Positions 9,099 to 17,848 are shown, numbered from the stretch's first letter. The stretch: 64,000 bases of DNA from Biomaibacter acetigenes (GCF_003691585.1 NZ_CP033169.1:2480001-2544000); one strand, 5' to 3'. The notes: generated by a model not told the origin, from the sequence alone. Made by a program: numbers and translations.

Positions 9099-9669
9099 AA
9101 TATTCTCCTCCTTAATTTTTTTTATTTCATTTAACATATTTTTTCTAAAAGTCCCAACCTTTTTCATTAAAACTTAAATACATTTTCATTTTCATCTCTA
9201 ATTTTTCAGTTAATAATAACGTTTTTATCTCTTAAATCCCTCCTTTTTTCTTCTTTTGGGTAATCAATTTTCTTTTATCCCTCCCTCTATTATCTTTTAT
9301 TTTCTTGATATTTCTCACTCATTCTTAAAATTTCACCAGGGTAGTAGTAGGCACTCATGGGGGATAAAGGCTTTATATAACATTTATATTGATATATGGG
9401 AACTATACGGTAGCGTAAATAAGGATGTGTTTAGCTTCCATATTATGGCACTAGGGAATCCACTTTATCTCAAGGGACGAAACCTCCCATGTCTCACTGA
9501 CTCGTAGCCTAAATTCCTTCGTTCAGGCTTCCCATGAGTTAGACGTCAGCCAAGCTCATTTGCTGAGTCAATATCCTTATGGTGAAATTCCTGATGACTT
9601 ATCCGGCTCATTATTATCAAGGTTCAACTCTCTTTTAAAATATGACATTTATTTCATTATATAAAATAC
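9099..9669. other. Long non-coding leader region, possibly structured RNA
   Basis: 570 bases between the PfkB stop and the binding-protein start. No reading frame has a ribosome site or recognisable product. From about 9340 to 9640 the sequence is less AT-rich than its flanks and can fold. TGACTC at 9498-9503 pairs with GAGTCA at 9565-9570, enclosing a hairpin AGCCT/AGGCT (9506-9510 with 9525-9529). Read on the minus strand it would be in the 5' leader of the importer. It could be a regulatory RNA or a mobile-element relic; I could not match it to a known riboswitch class. Confidence 0.4.
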
Positions 9670-10893
9670 TTAATATATTAGGCTCTTTATTATTACTTTT
9701 TTTAATATAATTTCTATATCCTCTATCCTACACCCCCCAGTTTCCGGTGAGAGAGCTGAGGCTGCAGAAGCGGCTACGGCTAGGCGGAGCATGGATTCGA
9801 GGTCATAGCTTCTGGAAAGGGCTACTGCAAAACCCGCCACCATGGCGTCACCACAGCCTACGGTGTTGACAGGGGCTATCTCCGGGGGCTTTGCCCAATA
9901 AACTTTGCCGGTGTTGGCATCGGCTAGCACTACGCCATTTTTCCCAAGAGATATAGTTGCATACTCAATCCAAGGCTCAGTAAGGGGTATTGATGCCCAG
10001 GTTCCATGGAAAATTTCTTCTTGCCCTTGCACCTTATGGCTTAGCGAATTAAAAATTTGCACCCTCTTTTCTCTTTCTGCTTTAATGTCTGACGATCTTT
10101 TTTTTGTAATATCGGTTTTTAATAAAGAGAGTTCTCTGGAAAGTTCAATTGTTTTCTTCGTGGCCGATTTTTGTTGGATATTTTTGATAGTTAATGGAAT
10201 TATTTCCTCTGAGGTTTCCATTGTAATAACCGATTCCTTTTGGATTCTTACTACAGAAGCCAATAGTTCCACTGCCGCTCTTGCGGCATCTTCGATGCTT
10301 GTGATTTTCCTCCCTAAAAGGTTTTCGGCTTCACTAAGATTAGGCTTAATCATGGTGGGGAAAGCCTTCATCCCCTCTTTTAGATAATCTCCGCTAGTAT
10401 CCAGTATCACCTTCTTTCCATTATTTTTAGCTATGGTTATCAGAGTCTTATATATGTCTTTATCCACCCCTCTGGGAGCGCTGCCCGACATAGTCACTAC
10501 ATTAGCTCTCTGAAGCAAAATTTCATATAAGCTTATAAATCTTTCGACATTTTGGGGTGTAAGAAGGGGACCAGGCTCCAGGAGTTCTGTGTGAACATGG
10601 GTAGCCTTATCTACGATGTTTACACAGGACCGAGATTCACCCTGGATCTTTACAAACTCGTGGGGGATGTTCATTTTATCAAGTTCATGCTGTATGAATC
10701 CTCCGGAAAAGCCCCCGATAAATCCTGTAGCAAGAACCTTTTCCCCGAGAGTAGAAATGACCTTGGTAACGTTTAAGCCTTTACCTCCGGCGGTATACAC
10801 GGCTTCTTTTACTCGGACTACGTCGCCCACTTTAAAGTTTTCTACAACATATGCTTTGTCGATTGAGGTATTTAGGGTAATTGTAAGAATCAT
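9670..10893 (-). CDS. PfkB-family hexose-phosphate kinase with a large insertion
   Basis: A 407-residue ribokinase/PfkB-family enzyme close to 1-phosphofructokinase and tagatose-6-phosphate kinase. It has the N-terminal LNTSIDKAY and GGKGLNV motifs, NLSEAE, and the anion-hole/catalytic NTVGCGDAMVAGF at residues 343-355. It should phosphorylate a fructose- or tagatose-phosphate with ATP. Family members are about 310 residues. The extra length is a Lys/Glu/Ser-rich block of about 95 residues (roughly 213-306) between AAVELLA and WIEYATISLG, without a frame break. It follows the isomerase gene after a 200-base gap and completes an upper-glycolysis set. Substrate is inferred from context. Confidence 0.82.
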   Translation of the reverse strand: MILTITLNTSIDKAYVVENFKVGDVVRVKEAVYTAGGKGLNVTKVISTLGEKVLATGFIGGFSGGFIQHELDKMNIPHEFVKIQGESRSCVNIVDKATHVHTELLEPGPLLTPQNVERFISLYEILLQRANVVTMSGSAPRGVDKDIYKTLITIAKNNGKKVILDTSGDYLKEGMKAFPTMIKPNLSEAENLLGRKITSIEDAARAAVELLASVVRIQKESVITMETSEEIIPLTIKNIQQKSATKKTIELSRELSLLKTDITKKRSSDIKAEREKRVQIFNSLSHKVQGQEEIFHGTWASIPLTEPWIEYATISLGKNGVVLADANTGKVYWAKPPEIAPVNTVGCGDAMVAGFAVALSRSYDLESMLRLAVAASAASALSPETGGCRIEDIEIILKKVIIKSLIY

Positions 10894-11094
10894 TATGCTA
10901 ACCTACTTTCAAATAGAGACCGGAAATCAGAGGTAAGGGGTCGGAACCCAGAATCTAGAGGATTGGATTATATTCATAAATTCATACTTAATTTAGCATC
11001 CGACTTCTGACTTCCTGCATCCGTTATCTAAAATGCGCTTAAATAATAAGATAAAGTCTTAAAAGCGACGAACTATTTTACGTTTATCATGTTA

Positions 11095-12168
11095 CTACTG
11101 TTGCGCCATTTTTTTCTTAAACAAATTAATTACATCCACCGGCGTGGGGTCCACTCCGCGGTATATGGGTGCGTAAAGGGTAATGAAGTCTCCCAGATAT
11201 ACCAAAGAAAACATACGGCAAAGCCTGTTTTCGCCTTCGGCAAAGATTTCTCTCACCTTACCCATCCTGGTCCTGAGTATATCCAGAGTTATGTCCTTCC
11301 TCTTTTTTATTTTGGGACTATCCAACAGATCATCCCTCAACATCATAAGGTAAAAATTCTTTATGAGCTCCTGCGGCATATCCCACCCTACGGCTTCGTC
11401 GTGATGCAGGCAGGGGATGACATTGTAAAAGGCCATGAGTTTACTGTTTTCCCCAAACTGATTTTTTATCCTCCAGGCAACCGAATCGTAGTATTCCAGG
11501 GAACCGTATACCAGGGGTATATAGCCGTATAAGTCCATGGCTATCTGTTTTGCCGGGTTTTGCTCTACCGGAGTCTCGGCTCCATACCTCTTTTTGAGGG
11601 TGGATAATAGTTGTATGAGTCCTCGGATTTCTTCTTCCTTATCCTGAATAAGGCCGAGCTTTGATAAAATCACCAGCATAGGAATGAATATATATCCTAT
11701 ATCACGGCGGGGATGGCCTATGTCGTAAGGCACGATAAGGGTCGGTATACCGTCATTTCGGCACATTTCCGCCAGTTTCCCGCCCGAAGTAATGGCTATC
11801 ATGAAAGCTCCTTTTTTTATCGCCTGCTCGTAAGCTGCCAGGGTCTCTTCAGTGTTGCCCGAATGAGAAACCACAAATATCAGAGAATCGCTGTCCGCAA
11901 AAGCAGGCACATTGTAGCCCTGATTTACGATTACCGGAATTTCCAGTTCGTCGAAAAGGTATGACCTCAAGAGCCCTCCCGCCACCGATGAACCTCCGCC
12001 GGTACCCAGGATTATAATTTCATGAAATTTTCTGCCGGGATTGGCTACTTCAAAATTTTTGCCCAGATCGAGACTTTCACCGAATTGAACATCATAGTTT
12101 TCGGTGGTGATTAAAGAATTCATAGTGTCTATTTGTCGGATTTTTTCTACATCATTTAAGTCTATCAA
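11095..12168 (-). CDS. Bifunctional phosphoglucose/phosphomannose isomerase
   Basis: A 357-residue SIS-fold enzyme of the archaeal-type PGI/PMI family, which interconverts glucose-6-P or mannose-6-P with fructose-6-P. The N-terminal SIS domain shows LGTGGGSSVAGG near residues 54-65 and VSHSGNTEETL near 99-109. The C-terminal half carries the family NEVxG-like catalytic region HHDEAVGW. This family is unrelated in sequence to the usual bacterial PGI. The TTG start at 12168 has GAGGAGG 8 bases upstream. It lies between the aldolase and the PfkB gene in the ROK-controlled operon. Confidence 0.88.
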   Translation of the reverse strand: MIDLNDVEKIRQIDTMNSLITTENYDVQFGESLDLGKNFEVANPGRKFHEIIILGTGGGSSVAGGLLRSYLFDELEIPVIVNQGYNVPAFADSDSLIFVVSHSGNTEETLAAYEQAIKKGAFMIAITSGGKLAEMCRNDGIPTLIVPYDIGHPRRDIGYIFIPMLVILSKLGLIQDKEEEIRGLIQLLSTLKKRYGAETPVEQNPAKQIAMDLYGYIPLVYGSLEYYDSVAWRIKNQFGENSKLMAFYNVIPCLHHDEAVGWDMPQELIKNFYLMMLRDDLLDSPKIKKRKDITLDILRTRMGKVREIFAEGENRLCRMFSLVYLGDFITLYAPIYRGVDPTPVDVINLFKKKMAQQ

Positions 12169-12239
12169 TTACAGTCCTCCTCAAGAATTCAGAATTTATG
12201 ATTTTTTCTGCATTGAAGCCCATTTTTAATCAGGTCATT

Positions 12240-13097
12240 TTAGACAGCTTTGTCGCAGGATCCGGCCAGGCGGATCTTGGATTTTACCACATCTTTCACC
12301 GCATCTTGCGCCGGTTTGAAGTATTTTCTCGGGTCCACCTCCTTCGGATTATCTTTGAAATAGTCTAATAAAGCCCCGGCGAAAGCAATCTTAATATCCG
12401 TCGCGATATTTATTTTACAGATTCCCAGCGTTATGGCTTTTTTCACCATGTCGTCAGGAACGCCGGAGCAGCCGTGGAGAACCAGCGGAACCGCCACAAG
12501 ATTTTTTATCTTCTCCAGCCTTTCAAAGTCGAGCTTCGGCTCCCCTTTATACATGCCGTGGGCGGTGCCTATGGCGACGGCCAGGGAATCCACGCCGGTC
12601 CTTTCCACGTATTCCGCGGCCTTTTCCGGTTCCGTCATGGCAGCTTCATATTCGCTCACTGAAAGTTCTTCCTCCACCCCGCCTACCCTGCCCAGCTCGG
12701 CCTCTACCTGTACGCCCCTGGGCCGGGCATAATCGATCACTTTCCTGACCATTTCCACATTCTGCTCAAAGGGAAGCTTTGAGCCATCCACCATTATCGA
12801 TGTGAAGCCGCCGTCTATGCATTTGAAGGCAAGTTCCACATCATCCCCGTGGTCAAGGTGCAACGCTATGGGGATATCCGCCTCCAGCGCCGCGGTTTTT
12901 GCCATGGCGTGCAGGAAATTTACACCCGCATGCCTGCAGGTGCCGGGGGTTGCCTGTAGAATCACCGGGGCCCGCTCTTCCCGGGCGGTTTCAACCACGG
13001 CTTTAAGGGTCTCCAGATTATGTATGTTAAAGGCGGCTATGGCGTAATGACCCCGCTGTGCCGCTGTTAACATAATTTTTGAAGATACTAACGGCAT
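12240..13097 (-). CDS. Class II fructose/tagatose-bisphosphate aldolase
   Basis: A 285-residue zinc aldolase, the length of the GatY/KbaY/FbaA group. The catalytic Asp82 and zinc ligand His83 are in HLDHGDD. Further zinc ligands are His180 (AIGTAHG) and His208 (VLHGCSG), and the phosphate-binding NIATD motif follows. It cleaves a ketose-1,6-bisphosphate to dihydroxyacetone phosphate and glyceraldehyde-3-P. The sequence alone does not separate fructose from tagatose bisphosphate. The gene is 16 bases after the ROK kinase, so co-transcription is expected. Confidence 0.9.
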   Translation of the reverse strand: MPLVSSKIMLTAAQRGHYAIAAFNIHNLETLKAVVETAREERAPVILQATPGTCRHAGVNFLHAMAKTAALEADIPIALHLDHGDDVELAFKCIDGGFTSIMVDGSKLPFEQNVEMVRKVIDYARPRGVQVEAELGRVGGVEEELSVSEYEAAMTEPEKAAEYVERTGVDSLAVAIGTAHGMYKGEPKLDFERLEKIKNLVAVPLVLHGCSGVPDDMVKKAITLGICKINIATDIKIAFAGALLDYFKDNPKEVDPRKYFKPAQDAVKDVVKSKIRLAGSCDKAV

Positions 13098-13113
13098 TTA
13101 ACCTTCCTCCTAC

Positions 13114-14073
13114 TTATATTACTCCCAAACCTTCCATGGCCAGGGCGGCGGCGCCCACCATGCCCGACTCGTCTTTCAGCTCGGCGGGCACTATCCTGAC
13201 CTTTTCACCTGCATTTCTCATGGTCCTCCGCCTGACGGTCTTCCTCAGTGGTTCGAACAGCTTGTCGCCCGCCAGGGAAACTCCGCCTCCGATTATGACC
13301 ATCTCGGGATTTATGATATCGATATAGTTTGCTATACCTATGCCCAGAATTTCTGCAGTCTCCTCCATCACAGTCATGGCCAGCCTATCACCCATATCGC
13401 AGGCTTTCGACACCACTTCCGCTGTTATTTTCGATATATCATTTCCCACCATGCTTGTCATAATGGTGAAGTGCCCCTTCTGGATGTAATCCCGGGCTCT
13501 TCTGGCTATGCCTGGGGCCGATGCGTAAACCTCCAGGCAGCCGCGGTTTCCGCAGTTGCAGTACAGGCCGTCGCTGAATATGGTGGTGTGGCCTATTTCA
13601 CCGGCGCTGTAAGTTTTGCCCCGGTAAAGTTTGCCGTTTATGATTATTCCTGAACCTACGCCGGTCCCCAGGGTTATCAGAATCAGGTTGTCGACGCCTC
13701 GGCCCGCCCCAAAGTATTTTTCCCCAAGAGTGGCTACCCTCACATCGTTGTCCATGAATAAGGGCATTTTCGGAAACTCCTTTTCGAATTTTTCCATGAC
13801 AGGTATGTTTTCCCAGCCCAGGTTTCCGGCAAAGATTGATAAGCCCTTTTCAATATCCACAAGGCCGGGAATCCCCAGCCCGATACCCGCTACATTTTCC
13901 ATGCCCACATCCCTTGCCACCCGTTTTATGGCTTCTATCATGTTAAAAATGACATGTTCGGGGCCGTATGCCGCCTCGGTGGGCCTTTTGTCTTTTTCGA
14001 TAATTTCACCCTTTTCATTCACCAGGGCCGTGGCTATATTTGTACCGCCCAGGTCGGAACCGATAAAATGCAT
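13114..14073 (-). CDS. ROK-family sugar kinase (glucokinase-like)
   Basis: A 319-residue ROK kinase with the ATP-binding DLGGTN motif at the N-terminus, the catalytic Asp in MDNDVR, the ROK signature TLGTGVGSGIIINGK and the zinc motif CNCGNRGCLE. It transfers phosphate from ATP to glucose or a related hexose in the cytosol. The ATG at 14073 is chosen because GGAGGT lies 9 bases upstream; the GTG at 14079 is too close. It begins two bases after the repressor gene, indicating tight coupling. Confidence 0.88.
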   Translation of the reverse strand: MHFIGSDLGGTNIATALVNEKGEIIEKDKRPTEAAYGPEHVIFNMIEAIKRVARDVGMENVAGIGLGIPGLVDIEKGLSIFAGNLGWENIPVMEKFEKEFPKMPLFMDNDVRVATLGEKYFGAGRGVDNLILITLGTGVGSGIIINGKLYRGKTYSAGEIGHTTIFSDGLYCNCGNRGCLEVYASAPGIARRARDYIQKGHFTIMTSMVGNDISKITAEVVSKACDMGDRLAMTVMEETAEILGIGIANYIDIINPEMVIIGGGVSLAGDKLFEPLRKTVRRRTMRNAGEKVRIVPAELKDESGMVGAAALAMEGLGVI

Positions 14074-14075
14074 AC

Positions 14076-15275
14076 TCACAGCACCTCCGCCATTACCATG
14101 TCTGCGGCGCCTTTCAAAGTGGCTTCATCGCCCATGGCGGAAAAACTGATTCTTACATCCTGAAAGCAGCTTTCCAGTGCACGACACTTCACTGTCTCCA
14201 TCATAGTTTCCTCAATAAAAGACTTTGCCCGGGTGATTCCTCCACCTATGACTATCAGTTCGGGATTGAAGGTGTTTATGGCGTTCGCAACGGCTATACC
14301 CAGATACCTGGCAATCTGCCGAAGAATCCGGCTCGCCAGTATATCCCCGTTTGCTGCCGCTTCATAGACGATCTCCGGCGTGACATCCTCCAGATTGCCG
14401 CCCACCAGGTCAAACACCATGGAGTCCCTTCCTTCCTTTATTGATTTGACCATGGTCTTCACCAGAGCGTTCTCCGACGCCATGGCTTCCAGGCAGCCGT
14501 AGTTGCCGCATCCGCACTGGGGCCCTCCCACATCTATGGTGGTGTGGCCTATCTCACCGGCGCTATCGCCGACGCCCCGGTACAGCCTGCCGTCCAGGAT
14601 TATGCCCGAACCGATGCCGTATCCCACCTTCAAAAACACCATGTTGTTTACATCCCGGGCGGCGCCATAGTAAAATTCTCCCAGCGTCATGGCTCTAACA
14701 TCGTTTTCCACAAAAGTTGGGATGTGGAATTTATCCTCCACTATAAATTTTATAGGCACATTTTTCCATCCTATGTTGGGCGCAAAAATGGATATGCCTT
14801 CCCGGGCTTTGACGGGGCCGTGGACCACCACTCCTATGCCCGGCAGCTGCGCTTTAGCCTCATTTTGATACCTCGCAATATATTCATGCATCATATCGAT
14901 GATCTGCTCTTTATTTAAATTTTTAATTTTTCCGGTATCCTGTTTAATTACATTTATATCGCCATCGGTAAGATAGGCTGAAAGTTTGTTGGAACTTATG
15001 TGAATCACTATGACGTTCAACGATTCCGGGTTCATCTTAAGGAGCACCGGCCGCCGCCCGCCGCTGGACTCGCCCATCATGTATTCCATGATAAGATTTG
15101 ATTCCATGAGCTTGTTGGTGATGTTTGTCACTGTGGGCTGGGTCAAACCGGTGAGTCTTGCGATATCGACCCTTGATATGGGCCCCCTCTGCCTGATAAT
15201 GTTGAGCACCAGCGACTCATTCATTCCTTTTAATAACTTGTAGCTTACAGGCATAATGTTTTGCAAGTTTATCAC
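14076..15275 (-). CDS. ROK-family transcriptional repressor (NagC/XylR type)
   Basis: A 399-residue regulator. An N-terminal winged helix (SRVDIARLTGLTQPTVTNI, near residues 34-52) is followed by a ROK sugar-binding domain with VENDVR, GYGIGSGIILDG and the zinc motif CGCGNYGCLE. It is first in the operon and followed by a ROK kinase, so it most likely represses this operon and is released by the sugar or its phosphate. A GTG at 15275 is the assumed start; the ribosome site there is weak and an ATG seven codons later is an alternative. Confidence 0.88.
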   Translation of the reverse strand: MINLQNIMPVSYKLLKGMNESLVLNIIRQRGPISRVDIARLTGLTQPTVTNITNKLMESNLIMEYMMGESSGGRRPVLLKMNPESLNVIVIHISSNKLSAYLTDGDINVIKQDTGKIKNLNKEQIIDMMHEYIARYQNEAKAQLPGIGVVVHGPVKAREGISIFAPNIGWKNVPIKFIVEDKFHIPTFVENDVRAMTLGEFYYGAARDVNNMVFLKVGYGIGSGIILDGRLYRGVGDSAGEIGHTTIDVGGPQCGCGNYGCLEAMASENALVKTMVKSIKEGRDSMVFDLVGGNLEDVTPEIVYEAAANGDILASRILRQIARYLGIAVANAINTFNPELIVIGGGITRAKSFIEETMMETVKCRALESCFQDVRISFSAMGDEATLKGAADMVMAEVL

Positions 15276-15434
15276 ACTTTCTTTATGATTTTAATTATGT
15301 TTGGTATATATATTCTATAAAAATCTACAAATTCCTTCTTTCATAAAAAACTTTTTTAAGAAATTTTTTTAAGTAATTCAATATATATTTGTCATAAACT
15401 GTCAAATCGTAATAATGACTTTCGTTAGTATAAT

Positions 15435-15458
15435 TAAAAAAACCGCTATAAAGCGGTT
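15435..15458 (-). terminator. Rho-independent terminator
   Basis: The perfect dyad AACCGC/GCGGTT with a short AT loop is followed on the minus strand by seven T. It is placed to terminate the small gene at 15494. Confidence 0.75.
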
Positions 15459-15493
15459 TAAAGCTCATTAGCTGTATATAAAGTTTAATTTGA

Positions 15494-15751
15494 TTAATAC
15501 GCCCTCACCCCTATCCATCTCTGCTCTTCTATATCTAATTCTAGTCGTGAAGTATGGACTACATAAAATTCTCTTTCTCTATATTCTTTATGTAACTGTA
15601 AATATTTTAATAGCGCCTTATTTCCATCATCAAATCTATCAACAACTGTTAATTGTTCTATAATTCTTCTATTTAATTTTGTTTTTGCTTTTATTGCTTC
15701 TATTATAACCCATTGTTCAGGATAAGCCTGTCTAACCTCTTCCCATCGCAT
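15494..15751 (-). CDS. Small conserved protein of unknown function
   Basis: 85 residues beginning MRWEEVRQAYPEQWVIIEA and ending near EEQRWIGVRAY, with a central helical LLKYLQLHKEYRE region. Similar short proteins occur in Firmicutes and cyanobacteria, in my recollection often beside retropepsin-like aspartic protease genes; no such partner is present here. The ATG at 15751 has GAGGTG upstream, and a terminator follows the gene. It is more AT-rich than its neighbours. No function can be assigned. Confidence 0.65.
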   Translation of the reverse strand: MRWEEVRQAYPEQWVIIEAIKAKTKLNRRIIEQLTVVDRFDDGNKALLKYLQLHKEYREREFYVVHTSRLELDIEEQRWIGVRAY

Positions 15752-15908
15752 ATGATTTCACCTCAACTTTATTGTTTTCTTTCACTGGATTTTTATTGTT
15801 ATTACTATATCTATTAGCCAAAAAATCTTTTTGTGCTGTATGTAGATTTTGACCGTCATATTCTGGGCACTTTGTCAATTTAACAAAAATGCGATGGGAG
15901 TTAAAATA

Positions 15909-15929
15909 TTGTTAAAATAATGTTAACAA
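15909..15929. promoter_or_regulatory. 21-bp dyad upstream of the sugar ATPase gene
   Basis: TTGTTAA and TTAACAA arms of seven bases separated by seven bases. A second dyad AATCCG/CGGATT follows immediately (15930-15935 with 15951-15956). Both lie within 80 bases of the start of the MsmK-like gene and look like operators; the cognate regulator is unknown. Confidence 0.45.
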
Positions 15930-15987
15930 AATCCGGTTATTAAAAAATGTCGGATTTGTATTACATTTTTGGGAAAGGAGAAATGAT

Positions 15988-17097
15988 ATGGCCAGCGTCG
16001 TATTAAAAAATGTGTGCAAGATTTACCCCGGCGGCGTGAAAGCAGTTGACAATTTCAACCTGGATATAGCCGACAAGGAATTCGTTGTGCTGGTGGGACC
16101 CTCCGGCTGCGGTAAATCCACCACCCTCCGCATGGTGGCAGGCCTTGAGGAGATTTCTTCCGGAGAGCTTTACATCGGAGAGAAGTTGGTAAACGATGTG
16201 CCGCCTAAAGACCGGGACATCGCCATGGTTTTTCAGAATTATGCCCTTTATCCCCACATGAACGTGTATGATAATATGGCTTTTGGATTAAAGCTCAGAA
16301 AAGTTCCGAGAGCAGAGATAGACAGAAGGGTTAAGGAAGCTGCCAGAATACTGGGCATCGAAGAATTGCTCACCAGAAAACCAAAAGCGCTGTCAGGTGG
16401 CCAGAGGCAGCGTGTGGCTTTAGGCAGGGCTATCGTGCGGGAACCCAAGGTGTTCCTGATGGATGAGCCTCTTTCAAACCTTGATGCCAAACTCCGGGTG
16501 CAGATGAGGACGGAGCTTGCAAAGCTGCATGACAGGCTTCAAACTACATTTATTTACGTAACTCACGACCAGACCGAAGCCATGACCATGGGCAACAGGA
16601 TAGTGGTAATGAAAGACGGCATCATCCAGCAGGTAGATAAACCCCAGCATATTTATGACTATCCGGCCAACATTTTTGTGGCAGGCTTTATAGGCAGCCC
16701 TCAGATGAATTTTATGGAAGGCGTTCTTACCGCCGAAGGCGACAATTTATTCATCAACTTCGACCATATAAAACTCTCCATACCTGACGGCGTAAAGAAG
16801 AAAATAGATACTGCCTTCATAGGTAGGGAAGTAGTCATGGGTATCCGGCCCGAAGACATCCACGACGAGCCCGCCTTCCTGGATTACTTCCCGGAGTATT
16901 GCTTTGATGTAAAAGTGGATGTGGTGGAGCTCATGGGGTCCGAGACATATTTATACCTCACCTTTGGAGAGCACAGCCTGACCGCCAGGGTAGACCCCAG
17001 GAGCAGTGCAAGGCCGGGTGATATGATAAAGATAGGCTTTGATATGAATAAACTGCACCTCTTTGACAAAACCAGCACAAAAAGGATTCTAAGTTAA
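15988..17097 (+). CDS. Stand-alone sugar ABC transporter ATPase (UgpC/MsmK/MalK type)
   Basis: A 369-residue ATPase. Walker A GPSGCGKST is near residues 37-45, followed by a Q-loop (VFQNYALYPHM), the LSGGQRQRVALGR signature and Walker B VFLMDEPLSNLDAKLR. A C-terminal OB-fold (TOBE) regulatory domain begins around residue 235. It energises oligosaccharide CUT1 importers. No permease or binding protein lies beside it, and it is flanked by its own dyads and terminator, which fits a shared ATPase serving several importers elsewhere in the genome. AAAGGAG precedes the ATG at 15988. Confidence 0.92.
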   Translation: MASVVLKNVCKIYPGGVKAVDNFNLDIADKEFVVLVGPSGCGKSTTLRMVAGLEEISSGELYIGEKLVNDVPPKDRDIAMVFQNYALYPHMNVYDNMAFGLKLRKVPRAEIDRRVKEAARILGIEELLTRKPKALSGGQRQRVALGRAIVREPKVFLMDEPLSNLDAKLRVQMRTELAKLHDRLQTTFIYVTHDQTEAMTMGNRIVVMKDGIIQQVDKPQHIYDYPANIFVAGFIGSPQMNFMEGVLTAEGDNLFINFDHIKLSIPDGVKKKIDTAFIGREVVMGIRPEDIHDEPAFLDYFPEYCFDVKVDVVELMGSETYLYLTFGEHSLTARVDPRSSARPGDMIKIGFDMNKLHLFDKTSTKRILS

Positions 17098-17123
17098 CCA
17101 TAGAATCAAAAAATAACCGGCAG

Positions 17124-17150
17124 CCTGCACTTTTGAGATATGCAGGTTTT
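17124..17150 (+). terminator. Terminator after the sugar ATPase
   Basis: CCTGCA and TGCAGG arms around an 11-base loop followed by TTTT. Confidence 0.65.
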
Positions 17151-17165
17151 ACTCCTCCCTAATAC

Positions 17166-17202
17166 AAAAACCCGCCTCAGATAAGTGTCCGAGGCGGGTT
17201 TT
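17166..17202. terminator. Strong bidirectional terminator
   Basis: CCCGCCTC/GAGGCGGG eight-base arms flanked by an A-run on the left and a T-run on the right. It can terminate the sugar ATPase transcript and, on the minus strand, the VapC transcript whose stop codon it touches. Confidence 0.8.
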
Positions 17203-17602
17203 ATTTATTTCCCTGAAATTTTAACAGTTCTTCTATATAATCAAAATGTTTATCAATAGAATACATAGATAGATGATATTTGATTGCTACAGCAGCAATG
17301 ATTGTGTCCGTAAAAGGAATGGTCAAACCTTTTTTTCTCAATCTAAATGAAAAAAGACCGATGTCAATCCAATCGGATTTCCTGATATCGATATATGGTA
17401 GGGCTTTAATGTTTGTAATCAGTTCCTCGGCTTTTGTCTTATCCTTTACGCCTTGAATGAGTTCGGATATGACCGGCCCTACTATGACAGCTCTATCTTC
17501 ATCAATAAGAAGGTCTACAATATTGGTAATCTCACTATTGCCTCGAAAATATTCTATCCATATTGATGTATCTATTAAGACCTTACCTGTTAAATTCTTC
17601 AT
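17201..17602 (-). CDS. vapC: VapC-type PIN-domain toxin
   Basis: A 133-residue PIN-domain RNase. Its four acidic positions are visible: Asp11 in LIDTSIW, the Glu in ISELIQG, the Asp in PFTDTIIAA and the Asp in YSIDKHFD. Such toxins cleave structured RNA when freed from antitoxin. It overlaps the antitoxin gene by 20 bases, typical of a translationally coupled toxin-antitoxin pair. The locus is AT-rich relative to its neighbours, suggesting horizontal arrival. Confidence 0.88.
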   Translation of the reverse strand: MKNLTGKVLIDTSIWIEYFRGNSEITNIVDLLIDEDRAVIVGPVISELIQGVKDKTKAEELITNIKALPYIDIRKSDWIDIGLFSFRLRKKGLTIPFTDTIIAAVAIKYHLSMYSIDKHFDYIEELLKFQGNK

Positions 17603-17804
17603 TATCTAAACTCCTTATTTTTTCTATATCTTCCGGTCCGATTTCAAATTCTATTTTGCCTTTAAGACTCTTCAAGCGGGCAATTTTTTTATATTTAATG
17701 GCATCTTTTAATGCTTCCTCAATGGCCTTTGACCTGTTTTTTATAGGATAAATACTCTCTACTTCTTTAATAACATCATCGGAAATATTTAATGTGGTCC
17801 TCAT
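17583..17804 (-). CDS. vapB: VapB-type antitoxin (ribbon-helix-helix)
   Basis: A 73-residue antitoxin starting RTTLNISDDVIKE, a ribbon-helix-helix DNA-binding N-terminus, followed by a helical region and an acidic C-terminal tail that would wrap the toxin. The ATG at 17804 is chosen because GGAG lies 8 bases upstream; two earlier ATGs are too close to it. A perfect dyad at 17832-17848 lies just upstream and is the likely operator. Confidence 0.85.
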   Translation of the reverse strand: MRTTLNISDDVIKEVESIYPIKNRSKAIEEALKDAIKYKKIARLKSLKGKIEFEIGPEDIEKIRSLDNEEFNR

Positions 17805-17831
17805 CTGCATCACTCCTTTCATATAAATAAT

Positions 17832-17848
17832 ACATCACTTTGTGATGT
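17832..17848. promoter_or_regulatory. Probable VapB operator
   Basis: Perfect inverted repeat ACATCAC-TTT-GTGATGT located 28 bases upstream of the vapB start, suited to a dimeric ribbon-helix-helix protein. Confidence 0.6.

Noticed and set aside
9256-9507. An 83-residue plus-strand reading frame in the importer leader
   Set aside because: No ribosome site and no recognisable protein features; the region looks like structured non-coding DNA.
1-15275. A sulfoquinovose or other sulfo-sugar pathway
   Set aside because: Kinase, aldolase, isomerase and a radical-enzyme activase are suggestive, but there is no sulfoquinovosidase or sulfo-specific transaldolase, and the isomerase is an ordinary PGI/PMI.
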